In this document: positions 54,549-62,957 of the stretch, one piece after another
Layout: each line of letters opens with the position of its first letter
Numbering within the stretch: the stretch's first letter is position 1
Source: Nocardioides szechwanensis
GTDB taxonomy: Bacteria > Actinomycetota > Actinomycetes > Propionibacteriales > Nocardioidaceae
Length of the DNA stretch: 64,000 nt
Direction: 5' to 3'
Assembly: GCF_900103935.1 (NCBI RefSeq)
Contig: NZ_FNIC01000004.1
Coordinates: forward strand, 248,001-312,000
Notes under the pieces: model-generated
The model's database searches: none
What the model saw: only the letters and a program-made list of their open reading frames with translations
Told to the model about the DNA's origin: nothing
Position numbers and translations under genes: made by a program

Positions 54549-55124
54549 GTGCTGCTGAGCGACCGCGACATCCTGGCCGAGATCGACGCGGGCCGGGTGG
54601 CTCTGGACCCCTGGGACCCCGCGATGCTCCAGCCGTCGTCGATCGACGTGCGGCTCGACCGGTTCTTCCGCGTCTTCGAGAACCACCGCTACCCCCACAT
54701 CGACCCCGCGACCGACCAGTCCGACCTGACCCGGGAGGTCCAGCCGGAGGGCGACGAGCCGTTCATCCTCCACCCGGGCGAGTTCGTGCTCGGCTCGACG
54801 TACGAGGTCGTGTCGTTGCCCGACGACATCGCGGCGCGGGTCGAGGGCAAGTCGTCGCTCGGCCGGCTGGGGCTGCTCACCCACGCGACCGCGGGCTTCG
54901 TGGACCCCGGGTTCTCCGGCCACGTCACCCTCGAGCTGGCCAACGTGGCCACCCTGCCGATCAAGCTCTACCCGGGCATGAAGATCGGGCAGTTCTGCTT
55001 CTTCCGGCTGTCGTCGCCCTCCGAGCACCCGTACGGGTCGGAGAAGTACGGCTCCCGCTACCAGGGCCAGCGCGGCCCGACACCGTCGCGCTCGTTCCAG
55101 AACTTCCACCGCACCCAGATCTGA
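54549..55124 (+). CDS. dcd: dCTP deaminase, possibly bifunctional (dUMP-forming)
   Basis: A 191-residue enzyme that deaminates dCTP for thymidylate synthesis. The trimeric dUTPase-like core shows [85 protein letters not shown] (active-site region) and the C-terminal nucleotide-closing loop [17 protein letters not shown]. tuberculosis Dcd of the same size also hydrolyses the triphosphate to dUMP, and this protein may do so. The GTG start has TAGGCT six bases upstream, so it is probably leaderless. It is divergent from the hybrid kinase and followed 63 bases later by the siderophore-interacting gene. Confidence 0.97.
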   Translation: MLLSDRDILAEIDAGRVALDPWDPAMLQPSSIDVRLDRFFRVFENHRYPHIDPATDQSDLTREVQPEGDEPFILHPGEFVLGSTYEVVSLPDDIAARVEGKSSLGRLGLLTHATAGFVDPGFSGHVTLELANVATLPIKLYPGMKIGQFCFFRLSSPSEHPYGSEKYGSRYQGQRGPTPSRSFQNFHRTQI

Positions 55125-55144
55125 CATCCTCACGACGCTCGGGG

Positions 55145-55163
55145 TAAGGTCGTCCTAACTTAG
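55145..55163. promoter_or_regulatory. Imperfect IdeR/DtxR iron box
   Basis: TAAGGTCGTCCTAACTTAG fits 13 of 19 positions of the consensus TTAGGTTAGSCTAACCTAA. A second overlapping palindrome, TTAGG-4-CCTAA (55160-55173), lies next to it. It is placed 25 bases before the start of a siderophore-interacting protein gene. A candidate -10, TAGGAT (55161-55166), overlaps it. Confidence 0.45.
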
Positions 55164-55187
55164 GATTACCTAACGCCGAGGATCGCG

Positions 55188-56129
55188 ATGACGACCACTG
55201 CCTCCACCGCCACCCTTCCGCTGCTGCTCGCGGAGGTCGAGGTCGTGCGCGTCGAGCGGCTCTCGCCCAGCTTCGTCCGGGTGGAGCTGGCCTCCCCGGT
55301 GCTCGCCGACTTCGGCGTCGACGGGCCGCGCTACGACCAGCGGATCAAGCTGATCTTCCCGGGCGAGGGCCCGCTGGCGAGCTTCGAGGGGGTCGACGAG
55401 GCCTGGATGCAGGCGTGGTTCGAGCAGCCCGCGGAGGAGCGCGGCCACATGCGCACCTACACCGTGCGCGACGTGCTGGGCTCCGGGGCCGACACCCGCC
55501 TCGTGGTCGACTTCGTGCTCCATGTCGGCGACGGACCGTGCGGCCCCGGTGCCTCCTGGGCCGACGGTGCCCGGGTCGGCGACCGGATCGCGACCATGGC
55601 CCCCCGCGCCGGAGTGCCGTTCGGTGGCATCGAGTTCGTGCCAGGTACGGCGGACCGGCTGCTGCTGGTGGGCGACGAGACCGCCGTACCGGCCGTCGCC
55701 GGCATCCTGGCCGACCTGTCCTCGGACGCCCAGGGAGCGGCCTTCCTCGAGGTGCCGGTGGCGGGCGACGTCCAGAGCGTCGTGCACCCCGAGGGCGTGA
55801 GCGTGACCTGGCTGCCGCGCGACGGCGCGCCGCGCGGCGTGGCCCTGCATCGGGCGGTGCTCGACCACCTCGGTGCCCCCGTCGCCGTACCCGAGGTCGA
55901 CGAGGTGGACCCCGACCTGTGGGAGACACCGACCTACTCCTCCTCCGGCGAGGAGATCGACGACGCCGTCGTGGTGGGCCACGACTTCGACGGCCTCTAC
56001 GCCTGGATCGCCGGCGAGTCCAAGGTCGTCACCGGCCTGCGTCGCGCGCTGGTCAACGACCTCGGCATCGACCGCCGCCAGGTGGCGTTCATGGGCTACT
56101 GGCGCGTCGGCGTCGCGATGAGGTCCTGA
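55188..56129 (+). CDS. Siderophore-interacting protein (ferric-siderophore reductase)
   Basis: A 313-residue flavoprotein of the ViuB/SIP family, which reduces ferric siderophores in the cytoplasm to release iron. The FAD-binding domain (residues about 10-130) contains VRVELASPVLADF, MRTYTVRDV (RxYTxR flavin motif), and DGPCGPGASWADGARVGDRIATMAPR. The C-terminal SIP domain (135-313) begins LLLVGDETAVPAVAGIL and ends AFMGYWRVGVAM, which is the family end. GAGGA is about six bases before the ATG. An imperfect iron box in the promoter suggests control by a DtxR/IdeR-type repressor. No siderophore transport gene is in the window, so this is an isolated gene. Confidence 0.93.
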   Translation: MTTTASTATLPLLLAEVEVVRVERLSPSFVRVELASPVLADFGVDGPRYDQRIKLIFPGEGPLASFEGVDEAWMQAWFEQPAEERGHMRTYTVRDVLGSGADTRLVVDFVLHVGDGPCGPGASWADGARVGDRIATMAPRAGVPFGGIEFVPGTADRLLLVGDETAVPAVAGILADLSSDAQGAAFLEVPVAGDVQSVVHPEGVSVTWLPRDGAPRGVALHRAVLDHLGAPVAVPEVDEVDPDLWETPTYSSSGEEIDDAVVVGHDFDGLYAWIAGESKVVTGLRRALVNDLGIDRRQVAFMGYWRVGVAMRS

Positions 56130-56136
56130 CCCGTCC

Positions 56137-57057
56137 TCATCCTGGCGGGACCACCGGCTCCTCGCGGAGCCCGGCGACCGCCAGCAGGATCAGGACGCCG
56201 CCGGCGATGCCGAGCGGACCGATCCGCTCGTCGAGGAACAGCGCCGCCACGATCGCCGCGGTGACCGGCTCGAGCAGGGTCGCTATGACCGCCGAGCTGC
56301 CCGGCGTCGTACGCAGCCCGGCGTAGAGCAGGCCGTAGGCCAGCGCCATCGTGAGCACGCCGAGATAGGCCAGGGTGCCGACGACGACGGGGTCCGCGCT
56401 GACGACCGGGCTGCCGGCCAGGCCGCTCACGAGGCCGAGCGGCAGCAGCGCCAGGGCTCCGACGGTCGTCGTCGTCGTGGTGAGGGCGAGCGGGCCGGCG
56501 CCCCGGGCGAGCGGGCGACCGAGCACCGTGGTGAGGGCGTACGCCGTACCGGAGCCCGCCGCGGCGAGGACGCCGAGCCCCGGGTGCGGACCGGTCGCCG
56601 CGGAGCCGGCGCCCACGCTCACCAGGACCAGGCCGCCCAGGGCGGCGGCCAGCACCGCCAGGCGGCGGGGGTCCGGGCGCCGCCCGGCGTGGAGCGACTC
56701 GCCCACGGTGAGCAGCACGGGCGCCAGCCCGAGGCTCACCACGGTGGCGACGGTGACGCCGACGTTGACGACGGAGGCGAAGTAGAGCGCCTGGTAGGCG
56801 GCCGTGCTGACGCCGACCAGGGCCGCGTGCCCGGGTCGTTCGCGCAGCAGCCGGGCCACGCCACCCAGCTGGCGGAGTGCGAGGACCGCGGCGCCGAGGA
56901 CGACGGCCGCGATCGCCATCCGGTAGGCGCTGATGACGAGGACCGACATCGGCGTGACCTCGCGGATCACCTGGACGGCGAGGCCGCCCGTGCCCCAGAG
57001 CACCCCGGCTGCGGAGATCTGCAGCAGCCCGACGCGGGCTGCCGAGGAGTGGGACAC
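56137..57057 (-). CDS. EamA/DMT-type transporter
   Basis: A 306-residue protein with ten membrane helices in two EamA repeats (about residues 10-140 and 150-300). Marks are QISAAGVLWGTGGLAVQVI near residue 12 and AYLGVLTMALAYGLLYAGLRTTPGSSAVIATLLEPVTAAIVAALFLDERIG near 230-280 (read in parts), with the Glu-Pro-Val pattern of the family. Such proteins export small metabolites or amino acids; the substrate here is unknown. The GTG at 57057 is a weak choice because no ribosome binding site or -10 is clear upstream. It is convergent with the siderophore-interacting gene, seven bases apart. Confidence 0.92.
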   Translation of the reverse strand: MSHSSAARVGLLQISAAGVLWGTGGLAVQVIREVTPMSVLVISAYRMAIAAVVLGAAVLALRQLGGVARLLRERPGHAALVGVSTAAYQALYFASVVNVGVTVATVVSLGLAPVLLTVGESLHAGRRPDPRRLAVLAAALGGLVLVSVGAGSAATGPHPGLGVLAAAGSGTAYALTTVLGRPLARGAGPLALTTTTTTVGALALLPLGLVSGLAGSPVVSADPVVVGTLAYLGVLTMALAYGLLYAGLRTTPGSSAVIATLLEPVTAAIVAALFLDERIGPLGIAGGVLILLAVAGLREEPVVPPG

Positions 57058-57109
57058 CCCAGGAGCCTGACGGATCAGCGCTCGTGGAGCATCCGCTTTT
57101 GGGGTTGGC

Positions 57110-57259
57110 TCAGGAGTCGAGACGGTCGGCGAGGGTGCGCAGGCGGCGCGCCATCCGGGCGCCCCGGCGTGACGTGATCCGCGGGGCGGCGGCCTTTGCG
57201 AGCCGCTCGCTGATGCGGTGGCGGGCCTCGGCCTCGCTCAGGGGGTGGTAGTCGAACAT
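57110..57259 (-). CDS. Small basic protein of 49 residues
   Basis: An open frame of 49 codons, beginning MFDYHPLSEAEARHRI and ending RRLRTLADRLDS. It is very basic in the middle (ITSRRGARMARRLRT) and probably helical. A GAGAGG ribosome binding site overlaps the DUF4097 stop codon five bases before the ATG, so the frame is the last gene of that operon. I do not recognise a family; small Arg-rich proteins of this kind follow DUF4097 genes in other actinobacteria to my recollection, but I cannot confirm it. Confidence 0.65.
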   Translation of the reverse strand: MFDYHPLSEAEARHRISERLAKAAAPRITSRRGARMARRLRTLADRLDS

Positions 57260-57268
57260 GGCGGCCTC

Positions 57269-58093
57269 TCAGATCTCGGTGAGGACGACGTCGCCGCTCA
57301 CGGTCTTGGCGCGGACCTCGATGTGGTCGGCGCCCTCCTCGGGCTGCCCGGCGCCCTGCAGGGTCGAGTGGATGCGGCCCGTGACGGTGGAGATGTCGGT
57401 CCAGACGGGGACGCCGGCCGGGATGCCGATCCGGACGTCGCCCGACGCGCCCTTCGCGGTGAACCGCCCGCGCGTCGCCGTACTGATGAGCAGGTCGCCG
57501 CTCCCGGTCGACATCGACACGTCGTGGCTGGCCTGCACCACCTTGAGGTCGCCGGAGCCGGTCTTGACGATCGCGGGGGCGCTGTTGGTGCCGACCTGGA
57601 CGTCGCCCGAGCCGGTGGACACGACCACGGCGCCGGAGGTGCGCTCGACGTGCACGTCGCCGGAGCCGCTCTTGACCCGCAGCTCGCCGCGCGCCTCCTC
57701 GATGCGGATGTCGCCGGAGCCGGTGTCGATGGTTCCCGGCCCCCCGAGTGTCTCGACGTTGACCTGACCGGACCCGCTCTTGAGCTGGCCGGAGCCGAAC
57801 GCGCCGCGGCAGTCGATGTCGGCGCTGCCGGTCTTGACGGCGAGCTCGCTGTCGTTGGGCACGGTGACCACGACGTGCAGGGCCGCGTCGCCGCTGAGGA
57901 AGCTGGCCCGCTGTCGGGGCGCGACCACGCTGATCTGGTCGCCGTCCTGCTCGACCTGGACGTCGTCGGCGTCGCGGCCGGTGACTTCGACGAGGGACTC
58001 GGTGGTGTCGGTGGCGCGGACGCGCACCGAGCCCTTGCCGAGCTCGACGTACAGGCTGACGGGGCGCAGGGTCTCGTAGTGGTAGCTGGTCAT
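57269..58093 (-). CDS. DUF4097 beta-strand-repeat protein
   Basis: A 274-residue protein made almost entirely of short repeats of the form xVxTGSGDVxV, e.g. VKSGSGDVHV, VSTGSGDVQV, VKTGSGDLKV, MSTGSGDLLI, which form the parallel beta-solenoid of DUF4097/DUF2154-like proteins. The N-terminal domain (residues 1-70, SVRVRATDTTESLVEVTGRDADDV) is also beta-rich. There is no signal peptide, so it is probably cytosolic. The role of the family is not established. It lies downstream of a ribbon-helix-helix protein and upstream of a 49-residue protein. AGAGGAC precedes the ATG. Confidence 0.9.
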   Translation of the reverse strand: MTSYHYETLRPVSLYVELGKGSVRVRATDTTESLVEVTGRDADDVQVEQDGDQISVVAPRQRASFLSGDAALHVVVTVPNDSELAVKTGSADIDCRGAFGSGQLKSGSGQVNVETLGGPGTIDTGSGDIRIEEARGELRVKSGSGDVHVERTSGAVVVSTGSGDVQVGTNSAPAIVKTGSGDLKVVQASHDVSMSTGSGDLLISTATRGRFTAKGASGDVRIGIPAGVPVWTDISTVTGRIHSTLQGAGQPEEGADHIEVRAKTVSGDVVLTEI

Positions 58094-58169
58094 GGCGGTC
58101 CTCTTTCGGGTGTGCTCGTCCGCGGGACCGGCCTGTCGCCGGACCCGGGTGGGTGGGTGGGTGGTGGGT

Positions 58170-58706
58170 CTAGATCCAGCCGGTCATGCGGCGGCCGGGC
58201 TTGTTGCCGCCGCCGAAGGGGTCCTTGCCGAGGAAGGGGATGCTCGACAGGTCGATGTCGACGGTGACGGCTCCGCGCTGCGTGGCCGAGCGAACGACGT
58301 TGACCAGCCAGGTGTTGAGCGACTGGCCGGCCTCGGCGGCGGCCTCCTCGGCCTTGGCCTTGACCGACTCGGGCAGCCGCAGGGTGATCCGGGCGACGCC
58401 GCCGTCCTCGTCGGTCTCCCCGGGGGGCGGCGGGGCAGGCGGAGCCGGGGGCGCCGGGGGCGTCATGGGTGCGTGGACGACGAAGTCGAGCTCGCGGCCG
58501 TTGAGCCGGACGTCGACCCCGCCCGCGGGCATCTCGGCGGTGATCTCGGCGGCCGCCTGGGAGACGGCCTCCATCAGCGCGAGGCGCGCGGCCGGGTCGA
58601 GCGCGAAGCCGAGCCGCTCGGCGGCCTGCCGGGCCTCGGGCCCGGCCCCTTCGGCAGCGGCCAGCAGGTCGCGCCGGAGGCTGTCGACGTACGGCGTGAT
58701 GTCCAT
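58170..58706 (-). CDS. HicB-like ribbon-helix-helix protein with proline-rich hinge
   Basis: A 178-residue protein. The N-terminal 85 residues (DITPYVDSLRRDLLAAAEGAG; LNGRELDFVVHAP) form a dimer-like domain, followed by a Pro/Ala-rich hinge (PPAPPAPPAPPPPG) and a ribbon-helix-helix DNA-binding segment, ARITLRLPESVKAKAEEAAAEAGQSLNTWLVNVVRSAT (read in parts). This resembles HicB-type antitoxins and DUF4097-linked regulators, but no HicA toxin is present. The promoter region holds a perfect 12-base palindrome and repeats of TGACGTCA, the likely binding sites for autoregulation. The GTG at 58712 is two codons upstream of the chosen ATG. Confidence 0.8.
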   Translation of the reverse strand: MDITPYVDSLRRDLLAAAEGAGPEARQAAERLGFALDPAARLALMEAVSQAAAEITAEMPAGGVDVRLNGRELDFVVHAPMTPPAPPAPPAPPPPGETDEDGGVARITLRLPESVKAKAEEAAAEAGQSLNTWLVNVVRSATQRGAVTVDIDLSSIPFLGKDPFGGGNKPGRRMTGWI

Positions 58707-58715
58707 GTGCACCAG

Positions 58716-58758
58716 TATGACGTCATAGTGGCGTCACGTCAAGGCATGGTGATGTCAT
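58716..58758. promoter_or_regulatory. Operator cluster of TGACGTCA-type sites
   Basis: A perfect palindrome TATGACGTCATA (58716-58727), the repeated half-site CGTCACGTCA (58732-58741) and TGATGTCAT (58750-58758). The set lies in the divergent region of the ribbon-helix-helix and symporter genes, right before the former. Repeated short sites fit cooperative binding by a ribbon-helix-helix dimer. Confidence 0.55.
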
Positions 58759-58804
58759 TTCTGGTGTCACGTTTTGCGGCCGGGGTGAGCGGGCACGGGG
58801 CGGT

Positions 58805-60532
58805 GTGGCCTCAGACACTCTCATCGACGCCAACGCCGTCGACTACCTGATCGTCCTGCTCTACTTCGGCGTCGTCCTCGGGATCGGGGTCGTCGCGCGG
58901 CGGCAGGTCTCCGACTCGGTCGACTTCTTCCTGTCGGGCCGGTCCCTGCCGGCGTGGGTCACCGGGCTGGCGTTCATCTCCGCCAACCTCGGCGCCGTCG
59001 AGATCATGGGCATGTCGGCGTCGGGCGCGGAGTTCGGGCTGCCGACGGTGCACTACTTCTGGGTCGGCGCCATCCCGGCGATGCTCTTCCTGGGCATCGT
59101 GATGATGCCGTTCTACTACGGCTCCAAGGTGCGCTCGGTCCCCGAGTTCATGCGCCGCCGCTTCGGCACGGGTGCCCACCTGGTCAACTCGCTGTCCTTC
59201 GCCGTCGCGCAGCTGCTGATCGCCGGCATCAACCTCTACCTTCTCGGCAGCATCATCCATGCGCTGCTGGGCTGGCCGCTGTGGGTGGCGCTCGTGGTGG
59301 CCGCGGCGATCGTGCTGTCCTACATCACGCTGGGCGGCTTGAGTGCCGCGATCTACAACGAGGTGCTGCAGTTCTTCGTGATCGTGGCGGCCCTGCTGCC
59401 GCTGACGCTGATCGGCCTCCACCGGGTCGGTGGCTACGGCGGGCTCAAGGACAAGATCACCGAGGCCGCGTCGGCCGGCGGTGACATCGCGCCGGCCGAG
59501 CAGCAGCTCAACTCCTGGCCGGGCCAGGCGCTGTCCGGCTTCGACTCCCCGCTGTTCTCGGTGATCGGGATCGTGTTCGGGCTCGGTTTCGTCCTGTCCT
59601 TCGGCTACTGGACGACCAACTTCGTCGAGGTCCAGCGGGCGATGGCCTCCGACTCGATCTCCTCGGCCCGCAAGACGCCGATCATCGGCGCCTTCCCCAA
59701 GATGTTCGTCCCCTTCATCACGATCCTCCCCGGCATGATCGCGGCGGTTCTCGTGAGCGAGATCGCCGACGTCAAGGCCGGCGAGACGGTGCCTGGCGGC
59801 GCCTCCGGTGAGGGCGTCGCCTACAACGACGCCCTGCTCTACCTGATGCGCGACACCCTGCCCAACGGCCTGCTGGGGTTGGCGATCGCCGGCCTGCTGG
59901 CGGCGTTCATGGCCGGCATGGCCGCCAACATCTCGGCGTTCAACACCGTGCTCAGCTACGACCTGTGGCAGCAGTACGTCGTCAAGGAGCGCGACGACAG
60001 CTACTACCTGCTGGTGGGGCGTCTGGCCACGGTCGCCGCCACGTTCATCGCGATCTTCACCGCGACCCTGGCCAGCAACTTCTCCAACATCATGGAGTAC
60101 CTCCAGGTCCTGTTCGGCTTCTTCAACGCCCCGCTGTTCGCGACGTTCATCCTCGGCATGTTCTGGAAGCGGATGACACCGACCGCCGGCTGGGTCGGCC
60201 TGGTCTCCGGAACGCTCTCGGCCGTGGCCGTGGCGTTCCTCAGCGAGGACGCCTTCGGCTCCTGGAGCAGTGGCGTCATCCCGATCGGCGGCCAGGGCGC
60301 GGCCTTCCTCGCAGCGGCCGCGGCCTTTGTCGTCGACATCGTCGTCAGCGTCGCGGTCTCGCTGGTCACCAAGCCGAAGCCGGTCTCCGAGCTGCGGGGG
60401 CTCGTCTACTCCGAGACCCCCCGCGAGGACCTGGTCGACGCCGACGAGGCGTCGTACCCCTGGTACCGCCGCACGCTCCCGCTCGCCGGCGTCGCGCTCG
60501 CGATGGTCGTCATCCTGAACTTCGCCTTCTGA
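58805..60532 (+). CDS. Sodium:solute symporter (SSS/SGLT family)
   Basis: A 575-residue symporter with about 14 membrane helices. The first part contains VDYLIVLLYFGVVLGIGVVARR, SVDFFLSGRSLPAWVTGLAFISANLGAVEIMGMSASGAEFGLP (family-typical unwound helix 1 with the sodium site; read in parts) and YGSKVRSVPEFMRRRFG. Later, SFGYWTTNFVEVQRAMAS and AFMAGMAANISAFNTVLSYDLWQQYV match the SSS signature. The substrate (sugar, inositol, proline or similar) cannot be assigned from sequence. The GTG at 58805 lacks a clear Shine-Dalgarno site. The next gene, a small membrane protein, follows ten bases later, so the pair is one unit. Confidence 0.92.
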   Translation: MASDTLIDANAVDYLIVLLYFGVVLGIGVVARRQVSDSVDFFLSGRSLPAWVTGLAFISANLGAVEIMGMSASGAEFGLPTVHYFWVGAIPAMLFLGIVMMPFYYGSKVRSVPEFMRRRFGTGAHLVNSLSFAVAQLLIAGINLYLLGSIIHALLGWPLWVALVVAAAIVLSYITLGGLSAAIYNEVLQFFVIVAALLPLTLIGLHRVGGYGGLKDKITEAASAGGDIAPAEQQLNSWPGQALSGFDSPLFSVIGIVFGLGFVLSFGYWTTNFVEVQRAMASDSISSARKTPIIGAFPKMFVPFITILPGMIAAVLVSEIADVKAGETVPGGASGEGVAYNDALLYLMRDTLPNGLLGLAIAGLLAAFMAGMAANISAFNTVLSYDLWQQYVVKERDDSYYLLVGRLATVAATFIAIFTATLASNFSNIMEYLQVLFGFFNAPLFATFILGMFWKRMTPTAGWVGLVSGTLSAVAVAFLSEDAFGSWSSGVIPIGGQGAAFLAAAAAFVVDIVVSVAVSLVTKPKPVSELRGLVYSETPREDLVDADEASYPWYRRTLPLAGVALAMVVILNFAF

Positions 60533-60542
60533 GGAGAACCCG

Positions 60543-60821
60543 ATGCCCACTCCCCGCACCCGCAAGCCGGTCGTCGCCCCCGAGCGCCGCCACAAGGCCG
60601 GCATCCTCGACATCCGCAACATCATCGGCCTCCTGCTGACGACGTACGGCGTGATCCTCACCCTCACCGGGATCGTCGCCGACCCCCAGCACGACAAGAC
60701 CGGCGGCGTCAACGCCAACCTCTGGGCCGGCCTCGCCCTCCTCGTCGTCGGCCTCGCCTTCGTCGCCTGGGCCAGGCTGCGGCCGGTGCTGGTGCCGGAG
60801 CAGCCAGCCGAGGACGACTAG
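60543..60821 (+). CDS. Small two-helix membrane protein linked to the symporter
   Basis: A 92-residue protein with a basic start (PTPRTRKPVVAPERRHKAG) and two membrane helices (about residues 27-46, IIGLLLTTYGVILTLTGIVA, and 60-79, LWAGLALLVVGLAFVAWARL). GAGGAGA is five bases before the ATG, which is ten bases after the symporter stop. I do not know its function; small partners of SSS transporters can help assembly or stability. Its last four bases overlap the end of the convergent PASTA gene. Confidence 0.85.
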   Translation: MPTPRTRKPVVAPERRHKAGILDIRNIIGLLLTTYGVILTLTGIVADPQHDKTGGVNANLWAGLALLVVGLAFVAWARLRPVLVPEQPAEDD

Positions 60822-62431
60822 GGAGCACCCATCAGCAGATTGACGGCGGTGATCTGGCCGACGTCGTTGTAGCCGATCTGCACTGCCCACGTGTCCAGCA
60901 GCGCCCGGTTCTCGTCCCGGGTTGGCGCCACGGTGACGGCGTTCCTATCGCGGAACTGGGGTGGGGTCTCGGGCTCGAGCAGGCTCAGGAGCTCGTAGGG
61001 GTTGTCGGCCAGCAGCTCGACATCGCCGCCCTCGGCGAGGAGCGGGATGGACGAGAGCGGGCAGGAACGCTCGGCGTATCCGCCAGGAACGCAGAGTTCG
61101 TACGACGAACGGACGCCGGAATCCTCAGCACTGATGGTCTTCACGAACCGGTTGCCGAGGTAGAGGTCGACGGGGGTGTCGACAGGTGGGAGGTCACGCT
61201 CACCGCGGGCGAACTCCACGAACAGGCGGCCGATGCGGTCCCGTTCCCCGGCGGCGGGACCCGGCGGGCCTCCACAGCCGTCGTCCTGGTTCCGGTTCAC
61301 GACGAGGTGCACCCGGTCGCCGTGAGGTGCAGGCTCGCCAGCGGTGGGCTGTTGGCGCAGCACCACCCCGTCCGGCAGGCACCCGGCGCGGTCCTTGTAG
61401 TCCACGGACACGTCGATGCCCAGGTCCAGGAGCACCGCCCGCGCCGCTGCCTCGTCGATTCCGACAACCTTCGGAACCGCCAGCTGCCCAGGGTTGGTGC
61501 TGCGAGGCTTGGGCGCCGCGGAGTAGGCGATGACTGTGTCGATGCGGCCCCCGGTCTCGTACAGGTCGACTGCGGCAGGGCAGTCGTCGCTCGTAATGAG
61601 GGAGAGCTCGATCGACCACGCCTGGCGTCCTGCCGGGGGCGCGGGGACGCGGCCCCAGCGACAGGCGTCGACCGGGTTGCCGACACGGGTCGTCAGGAAG
61701 GGGCCTCGGTAGGCGCCGTACGTCCTGGTGACGAACTCGCCGCGGTCGGATGCGGGTACGACCACCTGACGAGCACGCTCAAGGATCGTGAGGGCCGATG
61801 ACTCGCCCCAGGCCTCCTGGTCGGCCGCCTCGTCGGCGGACAGTGTTGCCGTCAGCGCGCCATCGACGTAAAGCGTCACCTGGTCGGCGAACGTCGGTCC
61901 CGGCCCTCGGGAGCCAGCGAAGTCGAGGAACGCGTAGGACTCCTGCCGGCGCGGCTGAGGGATGCAGTAGGCGCCGCTCATGTCGACGCCACTCGGCACG
62001 AGTGTGACCGGGTCACCCGGTTCGAACCGGGTGCCGATCGGCGGCTCGGTTCGCCAGGCGCGACCTGGAGGCTCGCCGCACTCCTGCGCGATGTCATCCG
62101 GGTAGCGGCTGGGCTGCACCTCGAGGCCGAGGTCGGTGAGCATCGCCTCGGCGTGCTGCACCGAGAGGCCGAAGACCGACGGGATCTGATCGGCCTGGAG
62201 AACTGAGTCTGGCGTCATGGATGGAGATGGTGCCGGGTCGGGGCGGTCGCCGTCGGAGCCTCGTGCGACCACAGCCGCCGCACCGGAAACCAGGACCAGC
62301 ACAGCCGCGGCTGCGGCCAGCGCCTGCCAGCGCGGTCGGCGGCCAGACGTCTCGATCGGTCCGGAGGGTGCGACGTCGATCGTGGTTGCGGCCTCGCGCA
62401 ACAGGGCGCGAGCCTCAGAGTCAGTGAGCAT
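60818..62431 (-). CDS. PASTA-domain membrane protein in the anti-sigma position
   Basis: A 537-residue single-pass protein. The cytosolic N-terminus (residues 1-33, LTDSEARALLREAATTIDVAPSGP) is followed by a membrane helix (about 35-58, ALAAAAAVLVLVSGAAAVVA). The external part has a PASTA domain near 84-150 (PSVFGLSVQHAEAMLTDLGLEV) and another near 315-375 (PKVVGIDEAAARAVLLDLGIDV). PASTA domains bind peptidoglycan or beta-lactams. Its ATG overlaps the ECF sigma gene's end by 11 bases, exactly where an anti-sigma gene usually lies, and the short N-terminal segment could bind the sigma factor. No zinc-binding anti-sigma motif (HxxxCxxC) is present. Confidence 0.83.
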   Translation of the reverse strand: MLTDSEARALLREAATTIDVAPSGPIETSGRRPRWQALAAAAAVLVLVSGAAAVVARGSDGDRPDPAPSPSMTPDSVLQADQIPSVFGLSVQHAEAMLTDLGLEVQPSRYPDDIAQECGEPPGRAWRTEPPIGTRFEPGDPVTLVPSGVDMSGAYCIPQPRRQESYAFLDFAGSRGPGPTFADQVTLYVDGALTATLSADEAADQEAWGESSALTILERARQVVVPASDRGEFVTRTYGAYRGPFLTTRVGNPVDACRWGRVPAPPAGRQAWSIELSLITSDDCPAAVDLYETGGRIDTVIAYSAAPKPRSTNPGQLAVPKVVGIDEAAARAVLLDLGIDVSVDYKDRAGCLPDGVVLRQQPTAGEPAPHGDRVHLVVNRNQDDGCGGPPGPAAGERDRIGRLFVEFARGERDLPPVDTPVDLYLGNRFVKTISAEDSGVRSSYELCVPGGYAERSCPLSSIPLLAEGGDVELLADNPYELLSLLEPETPPQFRDRNAVTVAPTRDENRALLDTWAVQIGYNDVGQITAVNLLMGAP

Positions 62432-62900
62432 CGGGGCTCCTCAGGTTCTGGTCGGCGGCGAGGGCGGCGAGCGCTCGCGAGGTGCGGCTCTTGACCGTCC
62501 CGGGCGGGATCCGCAGCACGTCGGCGGTCTCGCGTTCGGAGAGGTCGGCGTAGTAGCGCAGGACGAGTACCTCGCGGTGCTCGGGGCGCATGGCCGCGAG
62601 CGCGCGGCGTACGCCGAGACCGACGGTCGCGTCGACCTCGCCGTCGGGTCGGTCCGGGAGCGTCTCCGTGGGCAGCTCGCCGTTCCAGCGACGGTTACGG
62701 GCGTCAGTCAGGGTGTTGACCAGGACGCGGTAGACGTAGGCATCGGGCTGGTCGGCGCGCTGGACGCGGCGCCAGGAGCGGTAGCACCGGAGCAGCGCGG
62801 TCTGCACCACGTCCTCCGCGTCGGGCTGCGGACACCCGAGCAGCACGGCGGAGCGCACCAGGCTGGTGCGGCGCGCCACGACGTACTCGCTGAAGTCCAC
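62421..62900 (-). CDS. SigE-family ECF RNA polymerase sigma factor
   Basis: A 159-residue ECF factor. Region 2 (residues about 15-80) has AEDVVQTALLRCYRSWRRVQRADQPDAYVYRVLVNTLTDARNRR (read in parts), and region 4 (about 100-150) has PEHREVLVLRYYADLSERETADVLRIPPGTVKSRTSRALAAL. The GTG start has GGGAG six bases upstream. Downstream, with an 11-base overlap, is a PASTA-domain membrane protein, suggesting that this factor responds to cell-wall state. The SigE family in actinobacteria often pairs with non-zinc anti-sigma proteins, so the arrangement is plausible. Confidence 0.94.
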   Translation of the reverse strand: MDFSEYVVARRTSLVRSAVLLGCPQPDAEDVVQTALLRCYRSWRRVQRADQPDAYVYRVLVNTLTDARNRRWNGELPTETLPDRPDGEVDATVGLGVRRALAAMRPEHREVLVLRYYADLSERETADVLRIPPGTVKSRTSRALAALAADQNLRSPDAH

Positions 62901-62957
62901 GCGTTCTCCCGTCCGGTCACCACTATGACCGGCGGGACGGGTGGATCGGTTCCCGCC

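Noticed and set aside
58811-60718. 635-residue minus-strand frame over the symporter
   Set aside because: It reads as Asp/Glu/Arg/Gln-rich noise. The plus frame is a clear 14-helix symporter.
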